DNA from: Paenibacillus sp. R14(2021)
GTDB taxonomy: Bacteria > Bacillota > Bacilli > Paenibacillales > Paenibacillaceae
Direction: 5' to 3'
DNA: 64,000 bases
Assembly (NCBI RefSeq): GCF_019431355.1
Contig: NZ_CP080269.1
Location: 1,364,001 to 1,428,000 of the forward strand
Positions within the stretch are counted from its first letter, which is position 1. Every line of letters starts with the position of its first letter. Below are positions 1 through 7,373 of this stretch, piece by piece. The position numbers were made by a program, and so were the translations under genes. A model generated the notes under the pieces. It did not search any database. It was given only the letters and a program-made list of their open reading frames with translations, and was not told the origin of the DNA.

Positions 1-47
1 ATCCCCAAATATTGAGCATTTTTTTCATTTCGTCTTTTTTCCGACAT
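1..47 (-). CDS. Start of an unidentified protein, cut by the window edge
   Basis: An ATG at 45-47 on the minus strand follows a strong AGGAGG at about 55-60 with 7 to 8 bases of spacing. The visible product begins MSEKRRNEKNAQYLG, a charged N terminus, and then leaves the window. The ribosome binding site overlaps the stop codon of the open frame just upstream (59-61), so the two frames could be translationally coupled. Fifteen residues are too few to assign a family. Confidence 0.45.
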   Translation of the reverse strand, partial: MSEKRRNEKNAQYLG

Positions 48-58
48 ATTGATTCCTC

Positions 59-244
59 CTATTGATTTATCCTTACTTTGTCGTCAAATAATTGCTTATT
101 TATATTTTCGGGAATGCCAAGCGAAATTTTATGTTTCTGTGGCTTAGATTCTTCGTGCTTCGGCAGCATTTCCAGAATGATCAAGGAACTAAGTAGCAAA
201 GCAAGCAAGAACCAAAAAGGTAAACTAAGTGGTTGAACATGCAG
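59..244 (-). pseudogene. Possible membrane transporter fragment with one membrane helix
   Basis: An open frame of about 61 residues runs between a TAA at 245-247 and a TAG at 59-61. It has one strongly hydrophobic stretch (PFWFLLALLLSSLIILEM) followed by a charged Lys/Glu/His-rich tail. The helix-then-charged-loop pattern resembles the middle of an MFS drug transporter, and a TetR fragment lies just upstream, the usual partner of such genes. No convincing start codon or ribosome binding site is seen. I read it as a remnant, but a small genuine membrane protein coupled to the next gene cannot be excluded. Confidence 0.3.
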
Positions 245-326
245 TTAAATGGTGTCTAACAATTGGAGGTGCAGTTCATCGTCGGCTGCCTTATGTTTTG
301 GAGTAGCATTATCGTTCCCAATTAGC

Positions 327-545
327 TCAAACGTAATCGCGTTCGTCCTCGATGATGGCCTTCAGTATTCCAGCCATCCCTCCAAATTTGACGTAGATTG
401 TTCGGACGGCAACGTGGGCCTCACGTGCAATCATTTCAAGACTGACCTTTCCGTAGCCTCTTTCCGCGAATAGCGCCGCCGCCAAATGAAGTAGCAGATG
501 GCGTCGCCCCTCGCGATCTGCCATGCATGGCCGGCCCGCTTTCAC
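327..545 (-). pseudogene. Truncated TetR-family regulator (DNA-binding domain only)
   Basis: The 72-residue product matches the N-terminal helix-turn-helix of TetR regulators: an LLLHLAAALFAERGYGKVSLEMIAREAHVAVRT-type segment at residues 17-49, then an IYVKFGGMAGILKAI-like helix. A TGA follows at once, so the ligand-binding and dimerisation domain (normally another 110 to 130 residues) is missing. No continuation is visible in the other frames before AT-rich sequence begins. Without the dimerisation domain it is unlikely to act as a normal repressor. Confidence 0.7.
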
Positions 546-665
546 ATGGCCGGCCAGTGGCGGACGTCCGCTCTCGGGACTGTTGGCAGGGCTCTCATTT
601 CGAAACGGCGCAATCGGCGTAAGCCTGTGGCGGAAAGTCCGCGCGTGCTGCGAGCTTGGCCAGCA

Positions 666-1568
666 TCAGCCGTCGATTTCGGCTCGAAGCTCATCTGCGG
701 TCTGCTTTGGTGCCTGCAGATGCGGATAATGGCCGAGACCAGGGAGAATCGTAAGCTTTAAATTATTACGCTCAGCGAACTCGACGCCCATTTCCTTCTT
801 GACGTAGCTATCCTGTTCGCCCCACACGACTTTCACGGGCACTTTGAGCTTCGACATATTGGCTTCAAAATAGTCCTGGTCGCGGGTGAAGTGAGAGTAG
901 TAGTGATAGAACGCGTCGGCCGCAGTGATATCGCCGTCCCACCCTTTCGCTATATCGTCCCTGAACTCCTGGGGCAACGTGTAGCGCTCTTCTGTCGGAT
1001 TGTCGCGGAAGAACGTGTTTGCCAGGATTTCATCTCGGGTCTGGTTCATCGCAGCACGCACGACATCGGACGAGGGCTTAGATTTCAGAGCCGCCAGGTT
1101 TTCCCACATGTACTGCGGCCGGTTGAATGGCGCAAAATCTCCGACGATGATCTTCCTCGCGATTTGTGGCTGTTCCAGGGCGGCCAGCAACGCCGGCAAC
1201 CCCCCGATATCGGTCGCGTAAATCACCAGCTTCGAGCTGTCGATACCGGAAGCGCGGATATATTGTTCCAGCACCTGGGCATAGTCTTTCGGTGCGTAGG
1301 AAAAGCGATCGGCGCTCGGACGTGAGGATTGTCCGTAACCGGGCCAGTCAAACGCATGAACCTCATAATCGCTGGACAGAGATTCGGCAATCGGCTTCCA
1401 CGAATACATCGACTCTGGGAAGCCGTGTAGGAACAACACCGTAGCCTTCGGTTGGGCAGGACGATAGACCATATGACGAAGCTTGATATCCGAATTGACC
1501 TGCAACTCGCCAATCTCCATCTTTGGCGACGGTGTTGAGTCCAGTTTTGCTGTAAAGTTAGTGTTCAT
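666..1568 (-). CDS. Alpha/beta hydrolase, haloalkane dehalogenase / epoxide hydrolase type
   Basis: A 300-residue cytoplasmic alpha/beta-hydrolase without signal peptide. The oxyanion-hole segment HGFPES is at 48-53. The nucleophile elbow reads ATDIGG with Asp120 instead of Ser, the mark of haloalkane dehalogenases and epoxide hydrolases. A likely catalytic acid is Asp253 in GEQDSY and the catalytic His is His280 in GLGHYPHLQAP. Enzymes of this type open C-halogen bonds or epoxides through an ester intermediate on Asp; the substrate here is unknown. The start is supported by AAGGATGGG upstream. The gene seems more GC-rich than the AT-rich DNA around it and lies among gene fragments, which suggests acquisition by transfer. 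Confidence 0.85.
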   Translation of the reverse strand: MNTNFTAKLDSTPSPKMEIGELQVNSDIKLRHMVYRPAQPKATVLFLHGFPESMYSWKPIAESLSSDYEVHAFDWPGYGQSSRPSADRFSYAPKDYAQVLEQYIRASGIDSSKLVIYATDIGGLPALLAALEQPQIARKIIVGDFAPFNRPQYMWENLAALKSKPSSDVVRAAMNQTRDEILANTFFRDNPTEERYTLPQEFRDDIAKGWDGDITAADAFYHYYSHFTRDQDYFEANMSKLKVPVKVVWGEQDSYVKKEMGVEFAERNNLKLTILPGLGHYPHLQAPKQTADELRAEIDG

Positions 1569-1773
1569 TGTGTTGTTCCCATCCTTCTAGTTAATGTACT
1601 TAAATATGATATCCTGTCTTCTCCTGAATATTCCTAAGAGCTACCTCTATCTCGATGTTGATAATCTGTTACCACAAGGCGGCGAGTTTGGCTGGCACCC
1701 GTACATGTCCAGTCGACTTGGATTATTCCGACTCATTAATGAACATGCACTTATACAATTCAAAGTTGTGTTA

Positions 1774-3312
1774 TTATTGGAAAAACTCGATAAACAATTT
1801 AATCGTTTCTTGCGGATTCTCCTCTGCGATCCAGTGTCCGGTTTTTTCTAAATTCACCACTTTAAAGTCAGTTGCATTTTCACGTAAAAATGGATCAAGC
1901 CCGAACTTTGCACCGCCTATACCTAGAACCGGCACTGACAGCTTATTATACGTTTTCAGGTCGTCAATATCTTTCCTGTACGTTTTATACCAACCGTTAC
2001 TTGCGCGAATCTCCTCAGGGCTGTCATAGCTCGCGTTATAAATCGCCTTGTCCTCTGCGGTCATGGAAGCTTTGTTATAGAGCTGATAATCGAAGATCCA
2101 ATTGTGAACGATATCCGCTTGTTTTCCTTGCAGCAATTGCTCAGGCAATCCTGGAATGGAATTTAGTGCAAACCACCACGGGAACCAAGCACGATCAGGA
2201 TTACTCAAATCGTACGCGCTAGGAGCCGACAAGAGCGGGATTTTCAGAAATCGATCGTTAGGATGAGGAACATCCAACATAGCAAGTTTTTTCGTAGCTT
2301 CAGGATATTGAGCTGCATAAGCGTAAGCAACCATGGACCCGATATCATGGCCTGCAACGTTAACTTTTTCATAGCCGAGTTCTTTGACCAATGAATGAAT
2401 ATCCGCAGCCAGGGTTTTCTTATCATAGCCGGATTCAGGCTTGTCAGAACTGCCCATTCCACGATAGTCAATGGAATAAACATGGTAATGCTTCGCTAGT
2501 TCCGGCATAACTTTGTGGAACGAATACCAGGTTTGCGGCCAACCAGGAAGAAGAAATAACGGTTCGCCCTTACCACCCTCTACGTAATGAAGTTTGACGC
2601 CATTTACCTTTTTATATCTGTTTTGGAAACCAGGGAGTCTTTTGACAAGTTCTTCATCAGAAAAAGCATTTTTTGCAGCCAAGTTTGAGGCACCGTAAGC
2701 ACCTTCTACGATGTTAGCGCGGGAAGCAATTTGGGCTCCATTAGTACCTTCCGACAGTAATTTCAGATCTACTGCTTGAGAAATAACTTCTTTGTACCAA
2801 GGAGTACCGGTTGTATCAACTTTCTTACCTAGGCCGGCAACCAACAGTTTAGCCAATTGACCTAACGTTACGTTTCCGCCAGGAACAAAAGCATTGTCCG
2901 TTACACCAGTGATCAAGCCGGCTTTCTTAGCAGCCTCGATGTAAGGGATTGCCCATCCGTTTGATTTGTCACTACCTTTAACGTCATTGAAGCTGGAAGT
3001 CGTAACTGTCATGTCAACTTTGATGTTGTAAATCAGTGTCAGGACTTTTGCGGCTTGAGCGCGAGTCATGTTTTGACTGATTCCGAAGTAATCCTTAGAT
3101 ACGCCGTTAAACACGCCTGCTTCCAGCAAAGCATCGATTTTCAATTTCAGAGCTGCATCTACGTTAGCCAAATCTTTGAAATTAGCAGACGTTTTGGATG
3201 CTGAAACAGTTGCAGAAGTAGTTGTTGTTGCTGCGTTTGCTGCCACCTCTATCGATGAGAACATCGAAACAGCCATCGCTACGGAAGTGATCACTTTTAA
3301 ACTCTTCTTCAT
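1774..3312 (-). CDS. Surface-anchored hydrolase: S-layer-homology domains fused to an alpha/beta hydrolase
   Basis: A 512-residue exported fusion. Residues 1-28 form a signal peptide (KK start, hydrophobic core, ANAA cleavage region). Residues about 44-210 hold S-layer-homology repeats of the FKDL...W..I..A...G...G pattern, which bind pyruvylated secondary cell-wall polymer; the third repeat is degenerate. Residues about 225-512 form an alpha/beta-hydrolase with oxyanion segment PGWPQTW (256-262), nucleophile Asp323 in GHDIGS and catalytic His493 in TGHW. An Asp nucleophile again points to dehalogenase or epoxide-hydrolase chemistry, here displayed outside the cell. The start follows a clear AGGAGGA. 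The nearby marR gene may control it. Confidence 0.85.
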   Translation of the reverse strand: MKKSLKVITSVAMAVSMFSSIEVAANAATTTTSATVSASKTSANFKDLANVDAALKLKIDALLEAGVFNGVSKDYFGISQNMTRAQAAKVLTLIYNIKVDMTVTTSSFNDVKGSDKSNGWAIPYIEAAKKAGLITGVTDNAFVPGGNVTLGQLAKLLVAGLGKKVDTTGTPWYKEVISQAVDLKLLSEGTNGAQIASRANIVEGAYGASNLAAKNAFSDEELVKRLPGFQNRYKKVNGVKLHYVEGGKGEPLFLLPGWPQTWYSFHKVMPELAKHYHVYSIDYRGMGSSDKPESGYDKKTLAADIHSLVKELGYEKVNVAGHDIGSMVAYAYAAQYPEATKKLAMLDVPHPNDRFLKIPLLSAPSAYDLSNPDRAWFPWWFALNSIPGLPEQLLQGKQADIVHNWIFDYQLYNKASMTAEDKAIYNASYDSPEEIRASNGWYKTYRKDIDDLKTYNKLSVPVLGIGGAKFGLDPFLRENATDFKVVNLEKTGHWIAEENPQETIKLFIEFFQ

Positions 3313-3398
3313 TACTATTTTCCTCCTCGAATGTGTTTACGTTGTTTAATTTTTTTAAGATCAATAACCGTCGTTCCAGCTTAATAAGATCTTTTTGT

Positions 3399-3527
3399 TT
3401 ATAAATCTCCTAGGATAAACTCAGCGATTTGGTTCAGAATGTCGATTTGCAGCCTGTGACCGGCCGGCAAAACATTCACGGTCGATGCGATACTCTGTGA
3501 AGGTTGTGCTCCTAGTGGGTATCCCAT
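3399..3527 (-). pseudogene. C-terminal stub of a third alpha/beta hydrolase
   Basis: This 42-codon frame opens with ATG at 3525-3527 behind AAAAGG and ends at TAA 3399-3401. Its second half (VNVLPAGHRLQIDILNQIAE and on) has the shape of an alpha/beta-hydrolase C terminus: a strand, a GH carrying the catalytic His, then a final amphipathic helix. The nucleophile elbow and cap are absent. I read it as the remains of an internal deletion that joined a gene start to its end. The 367 bases between the S-layer hydrolase and marR hold nothing else except the repeat at 3553-3574. Confidence 0.35.
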
Positions 3528-3552
3528 CCTTTTTAGTTAGTGTGATTGCACT

Positions 3553-3574
3553 TAGTCTCATATGCCCGTATTTG
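3553..3574. repeat. Copy A of a 22-bp element also found in the marR promoter
   Basis: The core ATATGCCCGTA preceded by TAGTCT matches positions 4169-4190 at 19 of 22 bases and in the same orientation. Copy B sits in the spacer of the marR promoter, so copy A may be a second MarR operator, placed upstream of the hydrolase stub and about 240 bases before the S-layer hydrolase gene. Confidence 0.5.
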
Positions 3575-3679
3575 ACGAGACAAGTGAAACTTCTTCTATC
3601 TTTTAGCGAATCGACGATGATGACGAGTACCATCAAGATTCTTGCCGTCACCGTCGAAAATTTGCAGACCAGCAATTCA

Positions 3680-4117
3680 TCAGGTATGAAAGCTAATGCC
3701 AACAACATCATCCAGCATATTCCTCATTGACGCTGCATGTTCAATGCCGAAGAGCTTTTCGAATTCAGCCTGAGCAAAATCCCATCCGGATCTTCCCAGC
3801 TCAACTCTTTTGATCCCTTCATCTGTGATGGATACGATTCTGGCGCGCCGATCGGTTTCGCTGACCTGAATACGTACTAATCCATCCCGCTCCAACGGCC
3901 GTAGATTGTGTCCAATCGTTGCTCGATCTATTGTCATAAGCTCAGCGAGTTCGATCATCATCATCGGCCCTTCAGTTCTAAGATAGCCTAAGATGGAATA
4001 TTGAGTAGCTCGTAACCCTGAGCCCGACACAGACAAACAGACATCATAGAATCGCGACATGTGACGTGCTGCGCGTCTCATCTTCGTACAATTGCAGAAG
4101 TCTATATGCGAGACCAT
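3680..4117 (-). CDS. MarR-family transcriptional regulator
   Basis: A 145-residue winged-helix regulator of normal MarR length. The central part carries the recognition region (ATQYSILGYLRTEGPM, then MTIDRATIGHNLRPLERDGL), and the wing contains the family-typical Asp-Arg-Arg in ETDRRARIVSITDEG. Flanking N- and C-terminal helices fit the dimerisation domain. The start has a strong GGAGGTG upstream. MarR proteins usually repress their own gene and a neighbouring detoxification gene until a phenolic or lipophilic ligand binds; here the neighbours are alpha/beta hydrolases. Three Cys/His residues close to the start (residues 4-10) may sense redox or metal, but this is speculation. Confidence 0.88.
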   Translation of the reverse strand: MVSHIDFCNCTKMRRAARHMSRFYDVCLSVSGSGLRATQYSILGYLRTEGPMMMIELAELMTIDRATIGHNLRPLERDGLVRIQVSETDRRARIVSITDEGIKRVELGRSGWDFAQAEFEKLFGIEHAASMRNMLDDVVGISFHT

Positions 4118-4164
4118 TATTTTTTCACCTCCATGACCCTGATTGCGTTGGTCTTGCTAAATCA

Positions 4165-4193
4165 ATAATAGTCTTATATGCCCGTAAATGCAA
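4165..4193 (-). promoter_or_regulatory. marR promoter with internal operator-like element
   Basis: On the minus strand a -35 TTGCAT (4188-4193) and a -10 TATTAT (4165-4170) are separated by 17 bases. The 22-bp element shared with 3553-3574 overlaps this spacer, the position expected for an autorepression operator. Confidence 0.5.
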
Positions 4194-4203
4194 TTGGTAA
4201 TAA

Positions 4204-4623
4204 TTTGGATTCAAACCCTGCCATGGCACACTTACCAAGGGATGCAATCAGCCGATGTTTGGGCAGCATCACATAGAATATTTGGTGCTTAACCATATTA
4301 ATGACATCATATCGGATCCGATACTTACGGACGAAGCCGGCAAGGAACAGAAAATTCAGGAAGGAAAAAGAATAAAGGAGATCGATCGTTTAAACCGCGA
4401 ATTAACCTCTACGGGCGAGCGGAAATAGAAATGGCAGTTTATGTTCGTCAACGATTTAATGAGCGCTGACGACCTGCGAGAACGGTTAAACGAAGAAAAC
4501 GAGAAAGAGACCATTATAATGCAGGCCCTTTCCCGTTTAGGTGAAACGAAGGAAGATCAAGAAAAGCCTAAAGGCGTAAAGAACCGATTCTTTGACGCAT
4601 CAGTCGAAGTCGTATACTGTTAA
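4204..4623 (+). pseudogene. C-terminal remnant of a large serine recombinase, with in-frame TAG
   Basis: From about 4204 an open frame encodes a zinc-ribbon-like end (GCNQPMFGQHHIEYLVLNH), then a long charged coiled-coil segment, a KW turn and a final helical part (MSADDLRERLNEENEKET). This is the layout of the C-terminal region of large serine recombinases (phage and mobile-element integrases). The frame is broken by one TAG at about 4426-4428, where the sequence reads GERK-stop-KWQF, and continues in the same frame to TAA 4621-4623. The catalytic N-terminal resolvase domain is absent. Its end overlaps the 3' end of dgt by four bases on the opposite strand. Confidence 0.65.
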
Positions 4624-5948
4624 TCTCTTTCATACAATGAACCCCATTTTGAACTATATGCGCTGGCGAAAAATTCCGCATAGACCTTCTCGGCATAAGC
4701 GTCCGTCATACCCGCGATATAGTCGGCCACCATTCGTTCCCACGGCCATTTGCTCCGCTGCCGCTCGTAGCTCTCCAGCCAATCCGGCGGAATGATCAAC
4801 CGCCCGGTGTCCTGCACCTTAAAGCTGTCCCATAGACGCTTGATCATGATTTCACTTCGTTTATGAAGTCGCTGCACGCGAAAATCCTTGATCAGCGTCA
4901 CCCAGGCCAGCTTCTTCAATATTTCCATCGTCCGCAGCAGCTCCAAATCCTGCACGCCGTCGCGAATGAACGTTACGCGTTTCCAGCCCGTTGCGGGATC
5001 GTCGATGATGCCGACGCCGCTCACGAATTTACGCACCCAGCGCGCTTTCATCTCCCGGCGCGTGCGCGAAGGCTCGCGGCCGCATTCCACGTAGATGCTC
5101 TCCCACTGCTGCAAATAGTGATGAAGCGCCTGCTTCACCATCTGTTTCATGTCGACCTGTTCCCAGTGCATGACGGCATTGCCCGAATCTTCGATAATTT
5201 CCTGCATCACGTTGGCGACAAGCCGGTCATCCTCGAACAGGTTCGGGTTCATTTGGATTTTGCCGGCGCGAATGCCGTCCTCGATATCATGCGTGGAGTA
5301 TGCGATATCGTCGCATAGATCCATCAGCTGCGCTTCCAGGGTGGCACAGCCCTCTGGCATGCCCCACGCTTGGCGGAGCGAGCTGATGCCCTCCCATTCC
5401 ATGCCGTAGACGCCCTTCAGCCTGCCAGGGTCGTCCAGGCAATACGGATATTTATTGATGGCGAGCAGCACGGCAGCGCTAAGATCAAGACCGCTGTCGC
5501 TGCCTGCTCGTTTCTCCAGAAACATCAGGATGCGGAAGTTTTGCGCATTGCCCTCGTATTTCAGCCCACATTCTTTCATAAGCAGCTCGTTCAGCACCTC
5601 TTCGCCCTTATGGCCGAATGGCGGATGGCCCAAATCATGAGCCAGGGAAGCACATTCCACGACCTCCGGATCCATCATGAGTCCCGGATGCTCCTTCTTT
5701 GCTAGAAATGAATCCTGCTTGCGAAGCTTGCGCGCCACTTCGCGGGCTATTTGCGAAACCTCCAGCGAATGCGTCAATCGCGTGCGGTAATAATCGCCGG
5801 AGCCTGCGCCAAAAACCTGTGATTTCCCCTGCAGCCGCCGAAAAGCCGGCGACTGGATCAATCTGGCATAGTCCTTCTCATACTCGTCCCGATCATCGCT
5901 GGAGTGGATGTTTTCGAAATCAAACAATCGCATTTTACGTACGTTCAT
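4620..5948 (-). CDS. dgt: Deoxyguanosinetriphosphate triphosphohydrolase (dGTPase)
   Basis: HD-superfamily enzyme that converts dGTP to deoxyguanosine and triphosphate. The HD metal-binding set is clear: the first His in YRTRLTHSLEVSQIAR and the His-Asp pair in LAHDLGHPPFGHKGEE, with a later Asp in the LMDLCDDIAYSTHDIEDG helix. The product is 442 residues, normal for the family. The ATG at 5948 lies 6 bases behind AGAGGTGG. The frame extends further upstream, but that would run through the odhB terminator and place no ribosome binding site correctly. The gene meets the recombinase remnant tail to tail. Confidence 0.93.
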   Translation of the reverse strand: MNVRKMRLFDFENIHSSDDRDEYEKDYARLIQSPAFRRLQGKSQVFGAGSGDYYRTRLTHSLEVSQIAREVARKLRKQDSFLAKKEHPGLMMDPEVVECASLAHDLGHPPFGHKGEEVLNELLMKECGLKYEGNAQNFRILMFLEKRAGSDSGLDLSAAVLLAINKYPYCLDDPGRLKGVYGMEWEGISSLRQAWGMPEGCATLEAQLMDLCDDIAYSTHDIEDGIRAGKIQMNPNLFEDDRLVANVMQEIIEDSGNAVMHWEQVDMKQMVKQALHHYLQQWESIYVECGREPSRTRREMKARWVRKFVSGVGIIDDPATGWKRVTFIRDGVQDLELLRTMEILKKLAWVTLIKDFRVQRLHKRSEIMIKRLWDSFKVQDTGRLIIPPDWLESYERQRSKWPWERMVADYIAGMTDAYAEKVYAEFFASAYSSKWGSLYERD

Positions 5949-6015
5949 CCTCATCCACCTCTGTTTTTTCTCACTTTTCTTTATTTTATGTAGAAGAAGC
6001 GGCAATAGCAAATAC

Positions 6016-6073
6016 AAAAACCTCACCTGCTGACGCCGAGGGACAGATGTCCTGACGCCAACAAGTGAGGTTT
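6016..6073 (-). terminator. Rho-independent terminator after odhB
   Basis: On the minus strand AAACCTCAC (6065-6073) pairs with GTGAGGTTT (6018-6026), with further internal pairing (GGACA/TGTCC), and is followed by a T-rich run. It closes the odhAB transcript and lies immediately upstream of dgt. Confidence 0.75.
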
Positions 6074-6104
6074 CGGTCAAATGGTTTCGGACTCCGCTAG
6101 GCGA

Positions 6105-7370
6105 CTAACCTTCCAGCAGCAGTGATTCCGGATCTTCAAGCAGCGCTTTTACGGTTACGAGGAAGCGGACAGCTTCGGCTCCGTCTACGATCCGGTGATC
6201 GTAGGAAAGCGCGATGTACATCATCGGACGGTTCTCCATCCGAGTGTCGTCGATTGCAACCGGGCGCACTTGAATTTTGTGCATGCCCAGAATACCGACT
6301 TGCGGTGCATTCAGAATCGGCGTGGACAGCAGCGAACCGAAGACGCCGCCGTTCGTAATCGTGAACGTACCGCCGGCAAGATCATTCAAGCCGAGCGTGT
6401 TCGCGCGCGCTTTGCCAGCCAAATCGATGATTTGCTTCTCGATTTGAGCAAAGCTCAGACGGTCTGCATCGCGTACGACAGGTACGACGAGACCTTCCTT
6501 AGCGGAAACCGCGATACCGATATCGTAGTATTGCTTCACGAGAATTTCTTCGCCTTGGATTTCGGCGTTTAGCAGCGGGTAAGCCTTCAGCGCGCCGATA
6601 ACGGCTTTCGTGAAGAAGGACATGAACCCGAGATTCACTTCGTGCTTTTCAGCGAAAGCTTGCTTGCGGCGTTTTCTCACGTCGAGAATCGCCGTCATGT
6701 CGACTTCGTTGAACGTTGTCAGCATGGCAGCATTATGCTGCGCTTCAACCAGGCGTTTAGCGATCGTGATGCGGCGGCGCGACATTTTGCGGCGTTCCGT
6801 CGGTTTGCCGGGTTCAGCTGCCGGAGCGGACGGCGCAGCAGCCTGCGGTGCAGGAGCCGGTGCTGCCGCTGCAGGAGCTGTCGTACCATGCGCAGCGATA
6901 TCTTCTTGACGGATACGGCCAAGCGGATCATTGGCTTGCACCTGCGTCAGATCAATGCCAAGCTCTCTTGCAAGTTTACGTGCAGCCGGCGTTGCGGACG
7001 GAATGGATGCCGTGTCTGCAACAGGAGCCGATACAGCCGCAGGTACTGCTGCTGGTACAGCCGCAGGTACTGCAGGCTTCTGCTCTTCAACAACTGGAGC
7101 TGCTGCCGGTGCCGCCGCAGGAGCGCTTGCCGCAGCTGCGCCGCCGATGACGCCGATCGTTTCGCCTACAGCAACAGTGTCGCCCTCGGCACGCAGAAGC
7201 TGGCTGACGACGCCAGCTTGCTCTGCACTGATTTCAATATTGACTTTATCCGTCTCAAGCTCAGCCAGCACGTCGCCGACATTCACGCTGTCGCCTGCTT
7301 TAACATGCCATTTAGAAATTGTGCCTTCTACAATCGATTCGCCCATCTCGGGTACTTTAATGTCGTTCAT
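6105..7370 (-). CDS. odhB: 2-oxoglutarate dehydrogenase E2 (dihydrolipoyl succinyltransferase)
   Basis: 421-residue E2 core of the 2-oxoglutarate dehydrogenase complex, which transfers succinyl from E1 to CoA in the TCA cycle. Residues 1-76 are a lipoyl domain with the modified Lys42 in ETDKVNIE. An Ala/Pro-rich flexible linker follows, then the E3/E1-binding domain (about 121-158, [15 protein letters not shown]), a second linker, and the catalytic acyltransferase domain ending in SYDHRIVDG with His392 and Asp396. The start lies behind AAGGAG located inside the last codons of odhA, so the two genes are translationally linked. No gene for E3 (lpd) is adjacent. Confidence 0.96.
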   Translation of the reverse strand: MNDIKVPEMGESIVEGTISKWHVKAGDSVNVGDVLAELETDKVNIEISAEQAGVVSQLLRAEGDTVAVGETIGVIGGAAAASAPAAAPAAAPVVEEQKPAVPAAVPAAVPAAVSAPVADTASIPSATPAARKLARELGIDLTQVQANDPLGRIRQEDIAAHGTTAPAAAAPAPAPQAAAPSAPAAEPGKPTERRKMSRRRITIAKRLVEAQHNAAMLTTFNEVDMTAILDVRKRRKQAFAEKHEVNLGFMSFFTKAVIGALKAYPLLNAEIQGEEILVKQYYDIGIAVSAKEGLVVPVVRDADRLSFAQIEKQIIDLAGKARANTLGLNDLAGGTFTITNGGVFGSLLSTPILNAPQVGILGMHKIQVRPVAIDDTRMENRPMMYIALSYDHRIVDGAEAVRFLVTVKALLEDPESLLLEG

Positions 7371-7373
7371 TGC

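Noticed and set aside
3421-3730. Two overlapping open frames of 80 to 96 codons on opposite strands between marR and the S-layer hydrolase
   Set aside because: Neither has a ribosome binding site or a recognisable fold; the stub in another frame explains part of the region better.
6840-7160. Repetitive GC-rich units resembling a short tandem array
   Set aside because: They encode the Ala/Pro-rich linkers of odhB. There are no constant repeats with unique spacers, so this is not a CRISPR array.
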